From UBA668 sp040081465 (GTDB lineage: Bacteria; Actinomycetota; Acidimicrobiia; Acidimicrobiales; Ilumatobacteraceae): a DNA stretch of 64,000 nt. Both the position numbers and the translations under genes were made by a program. Positions within the stretch are counted from its first letter, which is position 1. Each line of letters begins with the position of its first letter. This document shows positions 17,342-24,404 of the stretch, piece by piece. The notes beneath the pieces are model-generated. The model ran no database searches, was not told the DNA's origin, and was given only the letters and a program-made list of their open reading frames with translations. Location of the stretch: positions 1 through 64,000 of the forward strand of contig JBEBGL010000001.1 of assembly GCA_040081465.1 (NCBI GenBank), written 5' to 3'.

Positions 17342-17998
17342 GTGACTTCTGCCTGGATGGTGCGCGATTCGGTCGGCGACGCAGGAGAGTTTCACTCGGT
17401 CGATGCACAACCCCTGCGTTCGGCCACCTTTCACATGGTCGCGACCCGAACGTTGGTGCTGGGCTCGGCACAACGCAATACCGACGTCGATCATCGAGTT
17501 GCTACGTCCCTCGGGACTTCTGTCGTGCGACGACGAAGTGGCGGGGGAGCGGTTCTTCTTGTTCCCGGTGAGTTTGTCTGGCTCGACTTGGTCATTGCCG
17601 CGAATGATCCGCTGTGGGTTGACGACGTTGGGCAAGCGATGGAATGGGTCGGTGAACTGTGGCAACGTGCGCTCAGCGATGTAGAGATGGCGACCGACGT
17701 CAACAGGGTGGGCGGCGGCAGTGACCAGCAATGGTCGCGCCAGGTGTGCTTCGCCGGCATCGGTCGCGGCGAAGTTGTGCAGGGAGACCGCAAGGTCGTC
17801 GGGGTGTCACAACGGCGCGCTCGCAACGCAGCGCGGTTCCAATCGATGTGTCACCTTCGCTGGCGACCGGAACTGGTTGCAGCACTAGTTGCGACCCCGC
17901 GTCCTATGGCGAGTGAGTTGGCCGACAGGGTCGCCGTTGTCTCAGTACCTGCGGCCGCGCTACGTGATTCGCTGATACGACACTTACCTAATCGGTGA
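17342..17998 (+). CDS. Lipoate-protein ligase A-like (BPL/LplA) protein
   Basis: 218 aa with the biotin/lipoate ligase catalytic fold: VVRRRSGGGAVLLVPGEFVW corresponds to the RRxSGGGAVxH motif and GDRKVVGVSQRR supplies the conserved Lys. It would attach lipoate or octanoate to dehydrogenase E2 subunits, or act as an amidotransferase. GTG 17342 is preferred; an in-frame ATG follows five codons later. Its last 11 bp overlap the end of the convergent DUF1501 gene, so both transcripts run into each other. Confidence 0.82.
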   Translation: MTSAWMVRDSVGDAGEFHSVDAQPLRSATFHMVATRTLVLGSAQRNTDVDHRVATSLGTSVVRRRSGGGAVLLVPGEFVWLDLVIAANDPLWVDDVGQAMEWVGELWQRALSDVEMATDVNRVGGGSDQQWSRQVCFAGIGRGEVVQGDRKVVGVSQRRARNAARFQSMCHLRWRPELVAALVATPRPMASELADRVAVVSVPAAALRDSLIRHLPNR

Positions 17999-20471
17999 AG
18001 TAACCCACCACGTCGGCTACCACGTCAGCGAAGCCGGCGTTGTTGAACAACATCACGGTGCCGGTAGGACCAAGTCGGGCAAGCACCATGTTTGCGCGCA
18101 CCGCGCCTGCCACCACGTTGAGGCATGAGGTCGTCGGCAACGCGGTGCCGCCTGGGTAGATGGTCACGAAAGTGTTGGCTGTTGGCCGTACGCCCGCGAC
18201 GTTCAGCATTACGCCGCTGACGCCGGTTGAGGGCACGCCTTCGCGGCCCAGCAACGACACCTCAATTGGAACTTGGCCGACCTTCGCGAGCGGAGCGCCA
18301 ACACCGGTACGCGTATCAAGCACGCGACTTGGAGTCAACGCGACGTATCGACCCGTGGCTTCCGCGCTGAAGCAACCGAGCACGTCGACGATGACGTGTG
18401 TTGATCCCGACGAGTTGAAGATGCTGATCTTGCCTTCAGCGCCGATTCTCGCCAGCACCATGTTCGGCGAGGTGACAGAGGGGAGCATGTTGACGCTTGA
18501 GGCAGTCGGTCTAGTTTCGCCGGTTGGCCACACGGTCAAGAAACTGCGAACGCTCGCTTGCGTGGCGGTCACATTGAGCGCGACCGCTTGCGCACTAGCT
18601 ACTACACCGCTTCGGCCAGTCACCTGCAGATCGATGGTCTGGCCCGGCCCGATCTTGTCGGTGAAACCACCCGTGCCGTTACGCGTGTCGAGTAAGCGAT
18701 CGGGAACAAGTGGTTCCATCCCAACCGTTGTGCCATCGCGGAAGTAACCAACGATGTCGGCAATCAGATTGACCCCGCCATTCGCGTTAAAGAAGCTGAC
18801 ATCGCCAGTCGTCCCAAGGCGAACAACCACCAGGTTCGGTACCGCCACACCGGGACCGATATTCAAGTTCGAAGTTGCTGGTCGAACCTGACCGCCTGGC
18901 CACGCGGACACGTATGTCTGGACGGTCGCGTCGGTGGCCGTCAGGTTGATCGCGACGGCAACTGTGCCGGCAGGAATCGCCGAGAGGCCGGCGAATCTGA
19001 ATGTCCACGTCTCGCCGGCTCCGAGGGCGCCGAGCCGACCACCGAAGCCGCTACGAGTGTCGAAGCAACGGGTGGGGCTTAGCGAGACGAACTCGGTCGG
19101 AATCGATGGACCACCGATGATTGGAGGCAGTGTCGGGGTTGGTGGCGGATCTCCAGGTTGACCGTGGAAGAACGCGAGGTTTTCGAATGAGCCGTTGAGA
19201 ATGGTCGACGCGCCGCCGCCCAACCATCCGTCAAGCGTCGTGCCATAAACGCTGCGGAAGTCGACGGTGTGCGGCAGTCGGTCCCACTGATTGGGGAGGG
19301 CCAGCGATGGCGACGACCCGTAGTGTCCACCTTTAACCATCTGACCAATGACGAACATCACGCTCGATGTGCCGTGGTCGGTGCCTTGCGATTCGTTGCC
19401 GTAAACCGTGCGACCGAACTCAGACATCGTTTGGATCGTCACGCGATTGCGCCAATACGGATTCAGCGTGCCGAAGAACGCGGCAAGACCAGCGTCGAGG
19501 TCGGCGAGAAGATCGGAATGGTCGCCCGGCTGGCCGTCGTGCGTATCAAAACTGTCGAGTCCCATGTCGACGATGCGGAATCCAAGGTTGGCGTTGATCA
19601 ACCGCGCGGCCACGATCATCTTTTGCACGAACTCGGCACCGGTCGGTGAAGGAGCGAAGATCGGCGACACTTCGGTCGCGACATTGAGTTGCGTCTTCAG
19701 CACATTCGCGTACATGTCGTGCCATTGACCGCGACCTGCGGAGGCTGCGGAGTAGTTCTTCAATCCGGCATACATGCGTTGTTCGTAAGCCTGCGTGCCC
19801 GCTCCGAACAAATCACCGTTCGGCGGAATGCCAAGGCCGCGACGACTGGCGCCTTGCAAATGCAACGGCACAGACCAGCCGATCGTTGCGAGCGCCATCT
19901 CGGCCGAGGCGGACGGTTGCCCATCGAGCCATCGTCCGGCCCAACCGGAACTTGGTGCGCCGCCACCGAAGCGGCCATGCATCCATGTGGCCATCGAGGT
20001 GAAGTGCGAGAGGTCGGCGTTCGGGTAACCGACACCGTGCACAATTCCGACCCAGCCGGCATCCCACAACTGCTTGAGATACGGCAGGTTGGGATGCAAC
20101 CCCCACGTTCCGTCGAGCGGCAGCACCTGAGCAGGTTGGATCGCAACTGAACCGCGGCGGTCGTAATAGGTGCCGTTGGTGTACGGCACGACGGTGTTCA
20201 ACCCGTCGTTGCCGCCGAACAGCACGATGTTGACCAGCACACCTTCGGTCGGCCCGATCGGTGTCGCGGCCCACGCGTCTGGAATGTCAAAGCCGAGAGC
20301 GTCGGGCGACAGGCCGCCGAAGGCCGTACCGCCGATGACTCCCATACCCACTGCCTGAAGGAAGCCGCGGCGCGTCCACCCGTTGGGTCCGAGTTCGTTG
20401 CGGCCGGTGCCCAGATCTGGGCTCGACAAGAGTCGGCGTGCGGTCGCCGCGTCGTCGTGTGGATCAAGCAT
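17988..20471 (-). CDS. Tat-exported DUF1501 protein with three C-terminal LDTR modules
   Basis: 827 aa. A twin-arginine signal (WTRRGFLQAVGMGVIGG at 32-48) precedes an alkaline-phosphatase-fold DUF1501 domain (about 75-435) with NIVLFGGNDGLNTVVP, SHFTSMATWMHGRF, DTHDGQPGDHSDLL and EFGRTVYGNESQGTDHGT. After a Pro-rich hinge come three related modules of about 122 aa (roughly 461-582, 583-705, 706-827), each opening with a (F/L)DTR motif and closing with a D(I/V)(V/L)G(Y/C)F motif. It starts 12 bp downstream of the DUF1800 gene with an AGGAG ribosome site. Probably exported and attached to the surface or to a partner; activity unknown. Confidence 0.9.
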   Translation of the reverse strand: MLDPHDDAATARRLLSSPDLGTGRNELGPNGWTRRGFLQAVGMGVIGGTAFGGLSPDALGFDIPDAWAATPIGPTEGVLVNIVLFGGNDGLNTVVPYTNGTYYDRRGSVAIQPAQVLPLDGTWGLHPNLPYLKQLWDAGWVGIVHGVGYPNADLSHFTSMATWMHGRFGGGAPSSGWAGRWLDGQPSASAEMALATIGWSVPLHLQGASRRGLGIPPNGDLFGAGTQAYEQRMYAGLKNYSAASAGRGQWHDMYANVLKTQLNVATEVSPIFAPSPTGAEFVQKMIVAARLINANLGFRIVDMGLDSFDTHDGQPGDHSDLLADLDAGLAAFFGTLNPYWRNRVTIQTMSEFGRTVYGNESQGTDHGTSSVMFVIGQMVKGGHYGSSPSLALPNQWDRLPHTVDFRSVYGTTLDGWLGGGASTILNGSFENLAFFHGQPGDPPPTPTLPPIIGGPSIPTEFVSLSPTRCFDTRSGFGGRLGALGAGETWTFRFAGLSAIPAGTVAVAINLTATDATVQTYVSAWPGGQVRPATSNLNIGPGVAVPNLVVVRLGTTGDVSFFNANGGVNLIADIVGYFRDGTTVGMEPLVPDRLLDTRNGTGGFTDKIGPGQTIDLQVTGRSGVVASAQAVALNVTATQASVRSFLTVWPTGETRPTASSVNMLPSVTSPNMVLARIGAEGKISIFNSSGSTHVIVDVLGCFSAEATGRYVALTPSRVLDTRTGVGAPLAKVGQVPIEVSLLGREGVPSTGVSGVMLNVAGVRPTANTFVTIYPGGTALPTTSCLNVVAGAVRANMVLARLGPTGTVMLFNNAGFADVVADVVGYFTD

Positions 20472-20483
20472 GTCTGTCGCTCC

Positions 20484-21827
20484 TCATGCCATGTGCATTT
20501 CTGGGGCCATCATCACCATCATCAGCAGGTTGCCGATCGTGTACCAGCTCCACCAGCTGTGTGAGTCGCGGTCGGCTTGGTGAGTCGCGATGATCGCGTC
20601 GCGGGTGACAGTCGACAACGAGAGTCCAAAGAAGCTGGCCACGAAGTCAACGGCGGCAGCGGTCGTCTTGCCAGAAATGACCGTGTCGTTGTCGAACGGT
20701 CGGCCGGTTTGTGTCAGTGACCAGGCCGCGTATTGCGCGATGTTGGCGCGTCCGCTCATTCCGCTGGTGTGCAGCCAGTATGCGTTCGGTCGCCATCCCG
20801 AAACGTTCGGGGGATTGAAGATCTGTTGGCCCGTTGTCTCGGCTTGCCACGCGAGTCCGAGGTCGTCGGCCAGCATCGGTCGACAGTGGTAACACAACGC
20901 GGCGAAGTATTCGATCGGCGTGCGCACAAGTCCCTGCTTGGCTGCGGGCAAGTAGAACTCGGGCCGGTTCAACATCACGCGCAATAGGTTCTTGATGTCG
21001 CGGTTATCAGCGAACCCACTTGCTGCGACAATCGCGTCGACTACTCCTGCCGGCGGAGTCGGGTGCGCAAGAAACGCCCACAACTTTCCGGTGATGAAGG
21101 TCGCCGCGAGCAGTTTTTTGGAACCAGTGAGAATCTCGGTGATCACTTCCGGCCCGTTCCAACCCGAGCCGAGCGCACGAGTAGGCAGACCGAATAGCGA
21201 CTGCACGTTGTAGTCGTGCTTGTTCGACCTGAATGCGTAGGTGCGACTGATCGAGGGGTTCTCGTTCCACAGCGCGTTGTGGCCAGTCCACGCGCGGGCG
21301 ACCGCGCGCACATCGTCCTGCGTGTAGCCGTTGTTCGCGCCGAGAAGGAACAACTCCATCATCTCGCGCGCGAAGTTCTCGTTCGGTGAAGCCTTCACGT
21401 TGTCGGCGTTCGACAGGTACACCATCATCGCCGGTTCGATAGCCATCGCCTGGCTCAAGGTCAGCATGTTGCCGAGTGCGTTGGCGCGGTACGTCTGCAG
21501 CTGCCGCATCATGTGGAACCCGTGGTCGACGTCCCACCATGAGCTGACGAAGTGGCCGTGCCAGAACAGCACCATCTTCTCGAGGAACGGTCGCGGGCGC
21601 GTGACCATCTGATTGATCCACCAGTCGCACGAGTCGACGTATTGCCCCCAGTTGTCGGCCGAGTACGTGGTCAGGTTGGCAGGGGTCGTGGCCGCGGTGT
21701 CCACGGCCAAGATGTTTTCGACGACAGCCGGCAACTCAAGGCCAGCGAGCGCGGTAACGCGGTCGGGGCGAGCGACGAACTCTGTTCGTCGTAATAGATG
21801 GGCGAGGTCATCGGGCGGTATGGCCAC
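20484..21827 (-). CDS. DUF1800 protein
   Basis: 447 aa, with DUF1800 hallmarks HLLRRTEF at the N-terminus, MVLFWHGHF, NENFAREMMELFLLG and NPPNVSGWRPN. DUF1800 and DUF1501 genes are commonly adjacent and co-transcribed, as here, and their products are presumed to act together outside the cytoplasm, though no clear signal peptide is visible in this one. The GTG at 21827 is preceded by AAGGAG with 7-nt spacing. The C-terminus ends in a Met-rich stretch (LLMMVMMAPEMHMA). Confidence 0.88.
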   Translation of the reverse strand: MAIPPDDLAHLLRRTEFVARPDRVTALAGLELPAVVENILAVDTAATTPANLTTYSADNWGQYVDSCDWWINQMVTRPRPFLEKMVLFWHGHFVSSWWDVDHGFHMMRQLQTYRANALGNMLTLSQAMAIEPAMMVYLSNADNVKASPNENFAREMMELFLLGANNGYTQDDVRAVARAWTGHNALWNENPSISRTYAFRSNKHDYNVQSLFGLPTRALGSGWNGPEVITEILTGSKKLLAATFITGKLWAFLAHPTPPAGVVDAIVAASGFADNRDIKNLLRVMLNRPEFYLPAAKQGLVRTPIEYFAALCYHCRPMLADDLGLAWQAETTGQQIFNPPNVSGWRPNAYWLHTSGMSGRANIAQYAAWSLTQTGRPFDNDTVISGKTTAAAVDFVASFFGLSLSTVTRDAIIATHQADRDSHSWWSWYTIGNLLMMVMMAPEMHMA

Positions 21828-22009
21828 GCTGCAGCTCCTTCGTAGATCGCTGGACCATTTCTGTATCGCCCGTCCGCAGTCCCCACTTCATCACGTTCCG
21901 AGCAAGGTTTGCCCGCGGCGAAGCAAGGTTTGTTCTGGATGGCCATGGTCGTTCGTGGGTCGACCGGGGGAGATTGGGGCAGCTGGTGGTGAGAAAAGGG
22001 TGAAAGTGG

Positions 22010-22037
22010 TTGACTGAGGTGACTAGTGGGGTACTAT
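22010..22037 (+). promoter_or_regulatory. Probable sigma-70-type promoter of the mraZ cluster
   Basis: TTGACT (22010-22015) and TACTAT (22032-22037) are separated by 16 bp, a good match to -35/-10 elements and the best candidate upstream of mraZ. About 85 bp of leader would precede the mraZ GTG. The adjacent 21828-22009 stretch has no gene; it holds the upstream side of the divergent DUF1800 gene and two copies of agcaaggtttg 20 bp apart. Confidence 0.6.
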
Positions 22038-22061
22038 TTGGGGAGTAGTGGGGAGTTGGGG
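22027..22061 (+). promoter_or_regulatory. Probable MraZ operator: four TGGGG repeats
   Basis: TGGGG occurs at 22027-22031, 22039-22043, 22049-22053 and 22057-22061, overlapping the promoter spacer and the region just downstream. MraZ of other bacteria binds arrays of short TGGG-type repeats upstream of its own gene and represses the division operon, so autoregulation is expected. The spacing here (12, 10 and 8 bp) is less regular than in E. coli. Confidence 0.65.
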
Positions 22062-22123
22062 CTTGCGCAGCCGCAATTCCCGTGAGGCAGGGCGCGGAGC
22101 AGGCAGAAGGTGGTGAGGCAGAA

Positions 22124-22564
22124 GTGTCGGACGCATGGGACGTGTTGTTTACGGGGTCGTTTGCGCGCCAACTCGACGACAAAGGCCGACTCGCGCTTCC
22201 GTCGCACTTCCGCAAACTGCTCGGCGGGCGTTGCTATCTCTCTAAGGGTCTCGATCAGTGCGTGTCGGTTGTGCCGCCAGCGGTCTTCGCGGCTGAAGCC
22301 GCGGAGATGACAGCTCGCGTGCGGAATCGCGAGGTTCCTCGCGACCAATTGCGCGCCGTCGCCTCGTCCGCCTTCCCCGTCGACCTCGACAAGCAGGGGA
22401 GGGTCACCCTCGATGAGATTTTGCGCGACTACGCCGGGCTCAATGTCGGCCAACCCGTAATCGTCATCGGCGCTTTCGATCGCCTCGAGATCTGGTCACC
22501 CGAGCGCTACGCGGCCGAGAACGAAACGGGCACCGCCGGCCTGGCTGGCATGGCCGTCTCGTGA
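22124..22564 (+). CDS. mraZ: Transcriptional regulator MraZ
   Basis: 146 aa, normal length. Two tandem AbrB-like swapped-hairpin halves are visible: the first around DDKGRLALPSHFR and the second around DKQGRVTLDEILRDYAG. It forms ring-shaped oligomers that bind repeated TGGG boxes upstream of its own gene and control the dcw cluster. The GTG at 22124 (SDAWDVLFTGSF...) follows a GGTGAGG ribosome site. A longer in-frame version from 22082 has no family similarity. Confidence 0.94.
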   Translation: MSDAWDVLFTGSFARQLDDKGRLALPSHFRKLLGGRCYLSKGLDQCVSVVPPAVFAAEAAEMTARVRNREVPRDQLRAVASSAFPVDLDKQGRVTLDEILRDYAGLNVGQPVIVIGAFDRLEIWSPERYAAENETGTAGLAGMAVS

Positions 22565-22676
22565 GTTCCTACCGGTGAATCTCCAACATCCAACCGAGCG
22601 ACACCACCTACTACACGACATAGAAAGAGAGGAAGAGGCAGCCCAACTTCAAACCAGCAGCAGATCAACCAGATTT

Positions 22677-22800
22677 GATCGGCCATCCGCAGCCTTCCGG
22701 TTAGCACGATGGCAAGCCCCCCTCCGCCCGCTTCCTTCGCGCAAAACCGGGGAGACATCCCGGGAGCATTCGCTACCCGGAGGGCTGCAGATGGCCGATC
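22677..22800 (+). ncRNA. Candidate structured leader RNA upstream of rsmH (mraW-motif-like)
   Basis: Arms 22677-22700 and 22777-22800 pair over 24 positions with one C-A mismatch and one G-U. They close a 76-nt interior (22701-22776) that contains a C-rich stretch and ends in ACATCCCGGGAG and a CGCTAC segment. The structure sits in the 258-nt gap between mraZ and rsmH and ends 22 nt before the rsmH start. An RNA motif named mraW has been described upstream of this gene in actinobacteria; membership is inferred from position and structure, not checked against the model. Confidence 0.65.
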
Positions 22801-22822
22801 GAACTACGAATGGCAACCGACG

Positions 22823-23776
22823 ATGACCGGCTTCAATCACGAACCAGTCATGGCAAGCGAGATCGTGGCGCTCTTCGAGAGCGTTCCATCGGGCTTCGTG
22901 CTCGATGCCACGCTCGGCGGCGGCGGGCACAGCGAGCAATTGCTCGATCGGTGGCCGCAGATCGGGATCCTCGGAATCGATCGAGACGCAGATGCGCTGT
23001 CCGCAGCGCAGGCTCGACTTGCTCGCTTCGGAGATCGGTTGCGGATCTATCACTGCCGGTTCGACCGCCTCGAAGACGCCATGAAAGCACTCTCCATCGA
23101 CACTCTCTCCGGTGCGCTCTTCGACCTCGGCGTCAGTTCACCACAACTCGACATCGTGGACCGCGGGTTTAGTTACCGCAACGATGCCCCGCTCGACATG
23201 CGGATGGACCGTTCGCAAGCGTGGTCAGCCGCCGATGTCGTCAACGGCTACAGCGCGCCGGACCTAACGAACGTCATCCAGCGCTACGGCGACGAGCGTT
23301 TCGCTCGCCGGATCGCGGCTGCAATTGTCGCTGCTCGTCCCATCGAATCCACAACGTCGTTGGCCGAGATCGTGGTTGCCGCGATTCCAGCCGCAGCGCG
23401 ACGCACCGGTGGTCACCCCGCCAAGCGCACCTTCCAAGCGATTCGTATCGAAGTGAATGGTGAGTTGGATGCGCTAGCACCAGCAATCGATATCGCTATG
23501 GCTCGTACCGTTCCAGGGGGACGTGTCGCGGTGCTCTCGTACCACTCGGGGGAGGACCGCATAGTTAAGGATCGGATGCGCGCCGCGGCAACGGGGGACT
23601 GCGCGTGTCCGCCCGAATTGCCATGTGTTTGCGACGCAGTGCAGACGGTTCGAATAGTGCGCGGCATTCCGCGAACTCCTTCGAAGGCCGAACAGGCCAA
23701 CAATCGGCGGGCTGGTAGCGCTCGTCTGCGTGTAGTGGAGCGTGTCCCCGACGCCCCTACACGCGGGCGGCGCTAG
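22823..23776 (+). CDS. rsmH: 16S rRNA m4C1402 methyltransferase
   Basis: 317-aa SAM-dependent methyltransferase that N4-methylates C1402 of 16S rRNA. Motifs: NHEPVM at the start, LDATLGGGGHSEQLL (SAM binding), FDLGVSSPQLD, GFSYRNDAPLDMRMD, TFQAIRIEVNGEL and VLSYHSGEDRIVK. The ATG at 22823 begins the standard MTGFNHEPVM; a frame extension back to 22709 would translate the leader stem and is not family-like. The C-terminal part has a Cys cluster (CACPPELPCVC) seen in some actinobacterial homologues. Confidence 0.95.
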   Translation: MTGFNHEPVMASEIVALFESVPSGFVLDATLGGGGHSEQLLDRWPQIGILGIDRDADALSAAQARLARFGDRLRIYHCRFDRLEDAMKALSIDTLSGALFDLGVSSPQLDIVDRGFSYRNDAPLDMRMDRSQAWSAADVVNGYSAPDLTNVIQRYGDERFARRIAAAIVAARPIESTTSLAEIVVAAIPAAARRTGGHPAKRTFQAIRIEVNGELDALAPAIDIAMARTVPGGRVAVLSYHSGEDRIVKDRMRAAATGDCACPPELPCVCDAVQTVRIVRGIPRTPSKAEQANNRRAGSARLRVVERVPDAPTRGRR

Positions 23777-23786
23777 CCCGGTGGCG

Positions 23787-24404
23787 ATGCCAGCCCGTGC
23801 TCTGCGGGCAAATTCGAACCGAGTAGCCGCCAGACCTTCTACCGCTGTCCGCGGTCGCGTGCACGCCGGCAGGCCCGCAACGACCAGATCCTCAACGGCT
23901 GTCCGCGGTCGCGTGCACGCCGGCACTTACGCGAACGGCAAGCCCGCGCGCGCAATGGTTAAGCGCACGGCGCGTGTCGCCCACCTGACGCCGCGGCCGG
24001 GACTGGCACTAGTACCTCGTCGGAAACGAACCGCACGATGGATAGCTGCTGTCTGCATACCCGTTTTCTCGTTGATGTTGGGTGCCGCCGCATTTCAGAC
24101 GCAGCTGGCAAGTCGTCAGGTGCAACTCGATGCCGTGGATCGCGACATTCGCGCGGCGTATGACTTGTACGACACGATGCGGCGCGAACGGGCCGAACTT
24201 CGTTCGCCGGGCCGATTGGCAGTCGAAGCCGCCGCGATCGGAATGGTCCCAGCTGCGCAGACACAGTTTGTCGCGCTCGATCCGGACGTAATCGCAACCG
24301 TGCAGCGCGCCGGGGTTGAGATCGACGATCACGACTCGACGGAAATCGGCGACGAGTTCCAGCAGTACGCGGACGTCAAGGCCCAGTCTGGCGCAGCGCC
24401 GTGA
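23787..24404 (+). CDS. ftsL: FtsL-like septum protein with internal 18-aa duplication
   Basis: 205 aa: a basic cytoplasmic N-terminus, one membrane helix at about 85-103, then a heptad-rich extracytoplasmic helix (RQVQLDAVDRDIRAAYDLYD) followed by a conserved-looking MVPAAQTQFVAL stretch. This topology and its position between rsmH and ftsI identify it as FtsL-like, which with FtsB and FtsQ recruits FtsW/FtsI. The N-terminal tail carries a direct 18-aa repeat (residues 18-35 and 36-53). ATG 23787 was chosen; a GTG two codons earlier is also possible. Its stop overlaps the ftsI GTG. Confidence 0.8.
   Translation: MPARALRANSNRVAARPSTAVRGRVHAGRPATTRSSTAVRGRVHAGTYANGKPARAMVKRTARVAHLTPRPGLALVPRRKRTARWIAAVCIPVFSLMLGAAAFQTQLASRQVQLDAVDRDIRAAYDLYDTMRRERAELRSPGRLAVEAAAIGMVPAAQTQFVALDPDVIATVQRAGVEIDDHDSTEIGDEFQQYADVKAQSGAAP
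23844..23925 (+). repeat. In-frame 28-bp direct repeat, 54-bp period, inside ftsL
   Basis: Identical 28-bp copies at 23844-23871 and 23898-23925 (beginning gctgtccgcgg, ending cacgccggca). The 54-bp period keeps the frame and gives two successive 18-aa units sharing STAVRGRVHAG. A recent tandem duplication is the simplest explanation. Confidence 0.9.

Noticed and set aside
22709..22822. N-terminal extension of RsmH
   Set aside because: It would translate the leader stem and has no family similarity; the standard MTGFNHEPVM begins at 22823.
23844..23925. Insertion-sequence or CRISPR-like origin of the ftsL direct repeat
   Set aside because: Only two adjacent copies, in frame, inside one coding region; a simple tandem duplication explains it.
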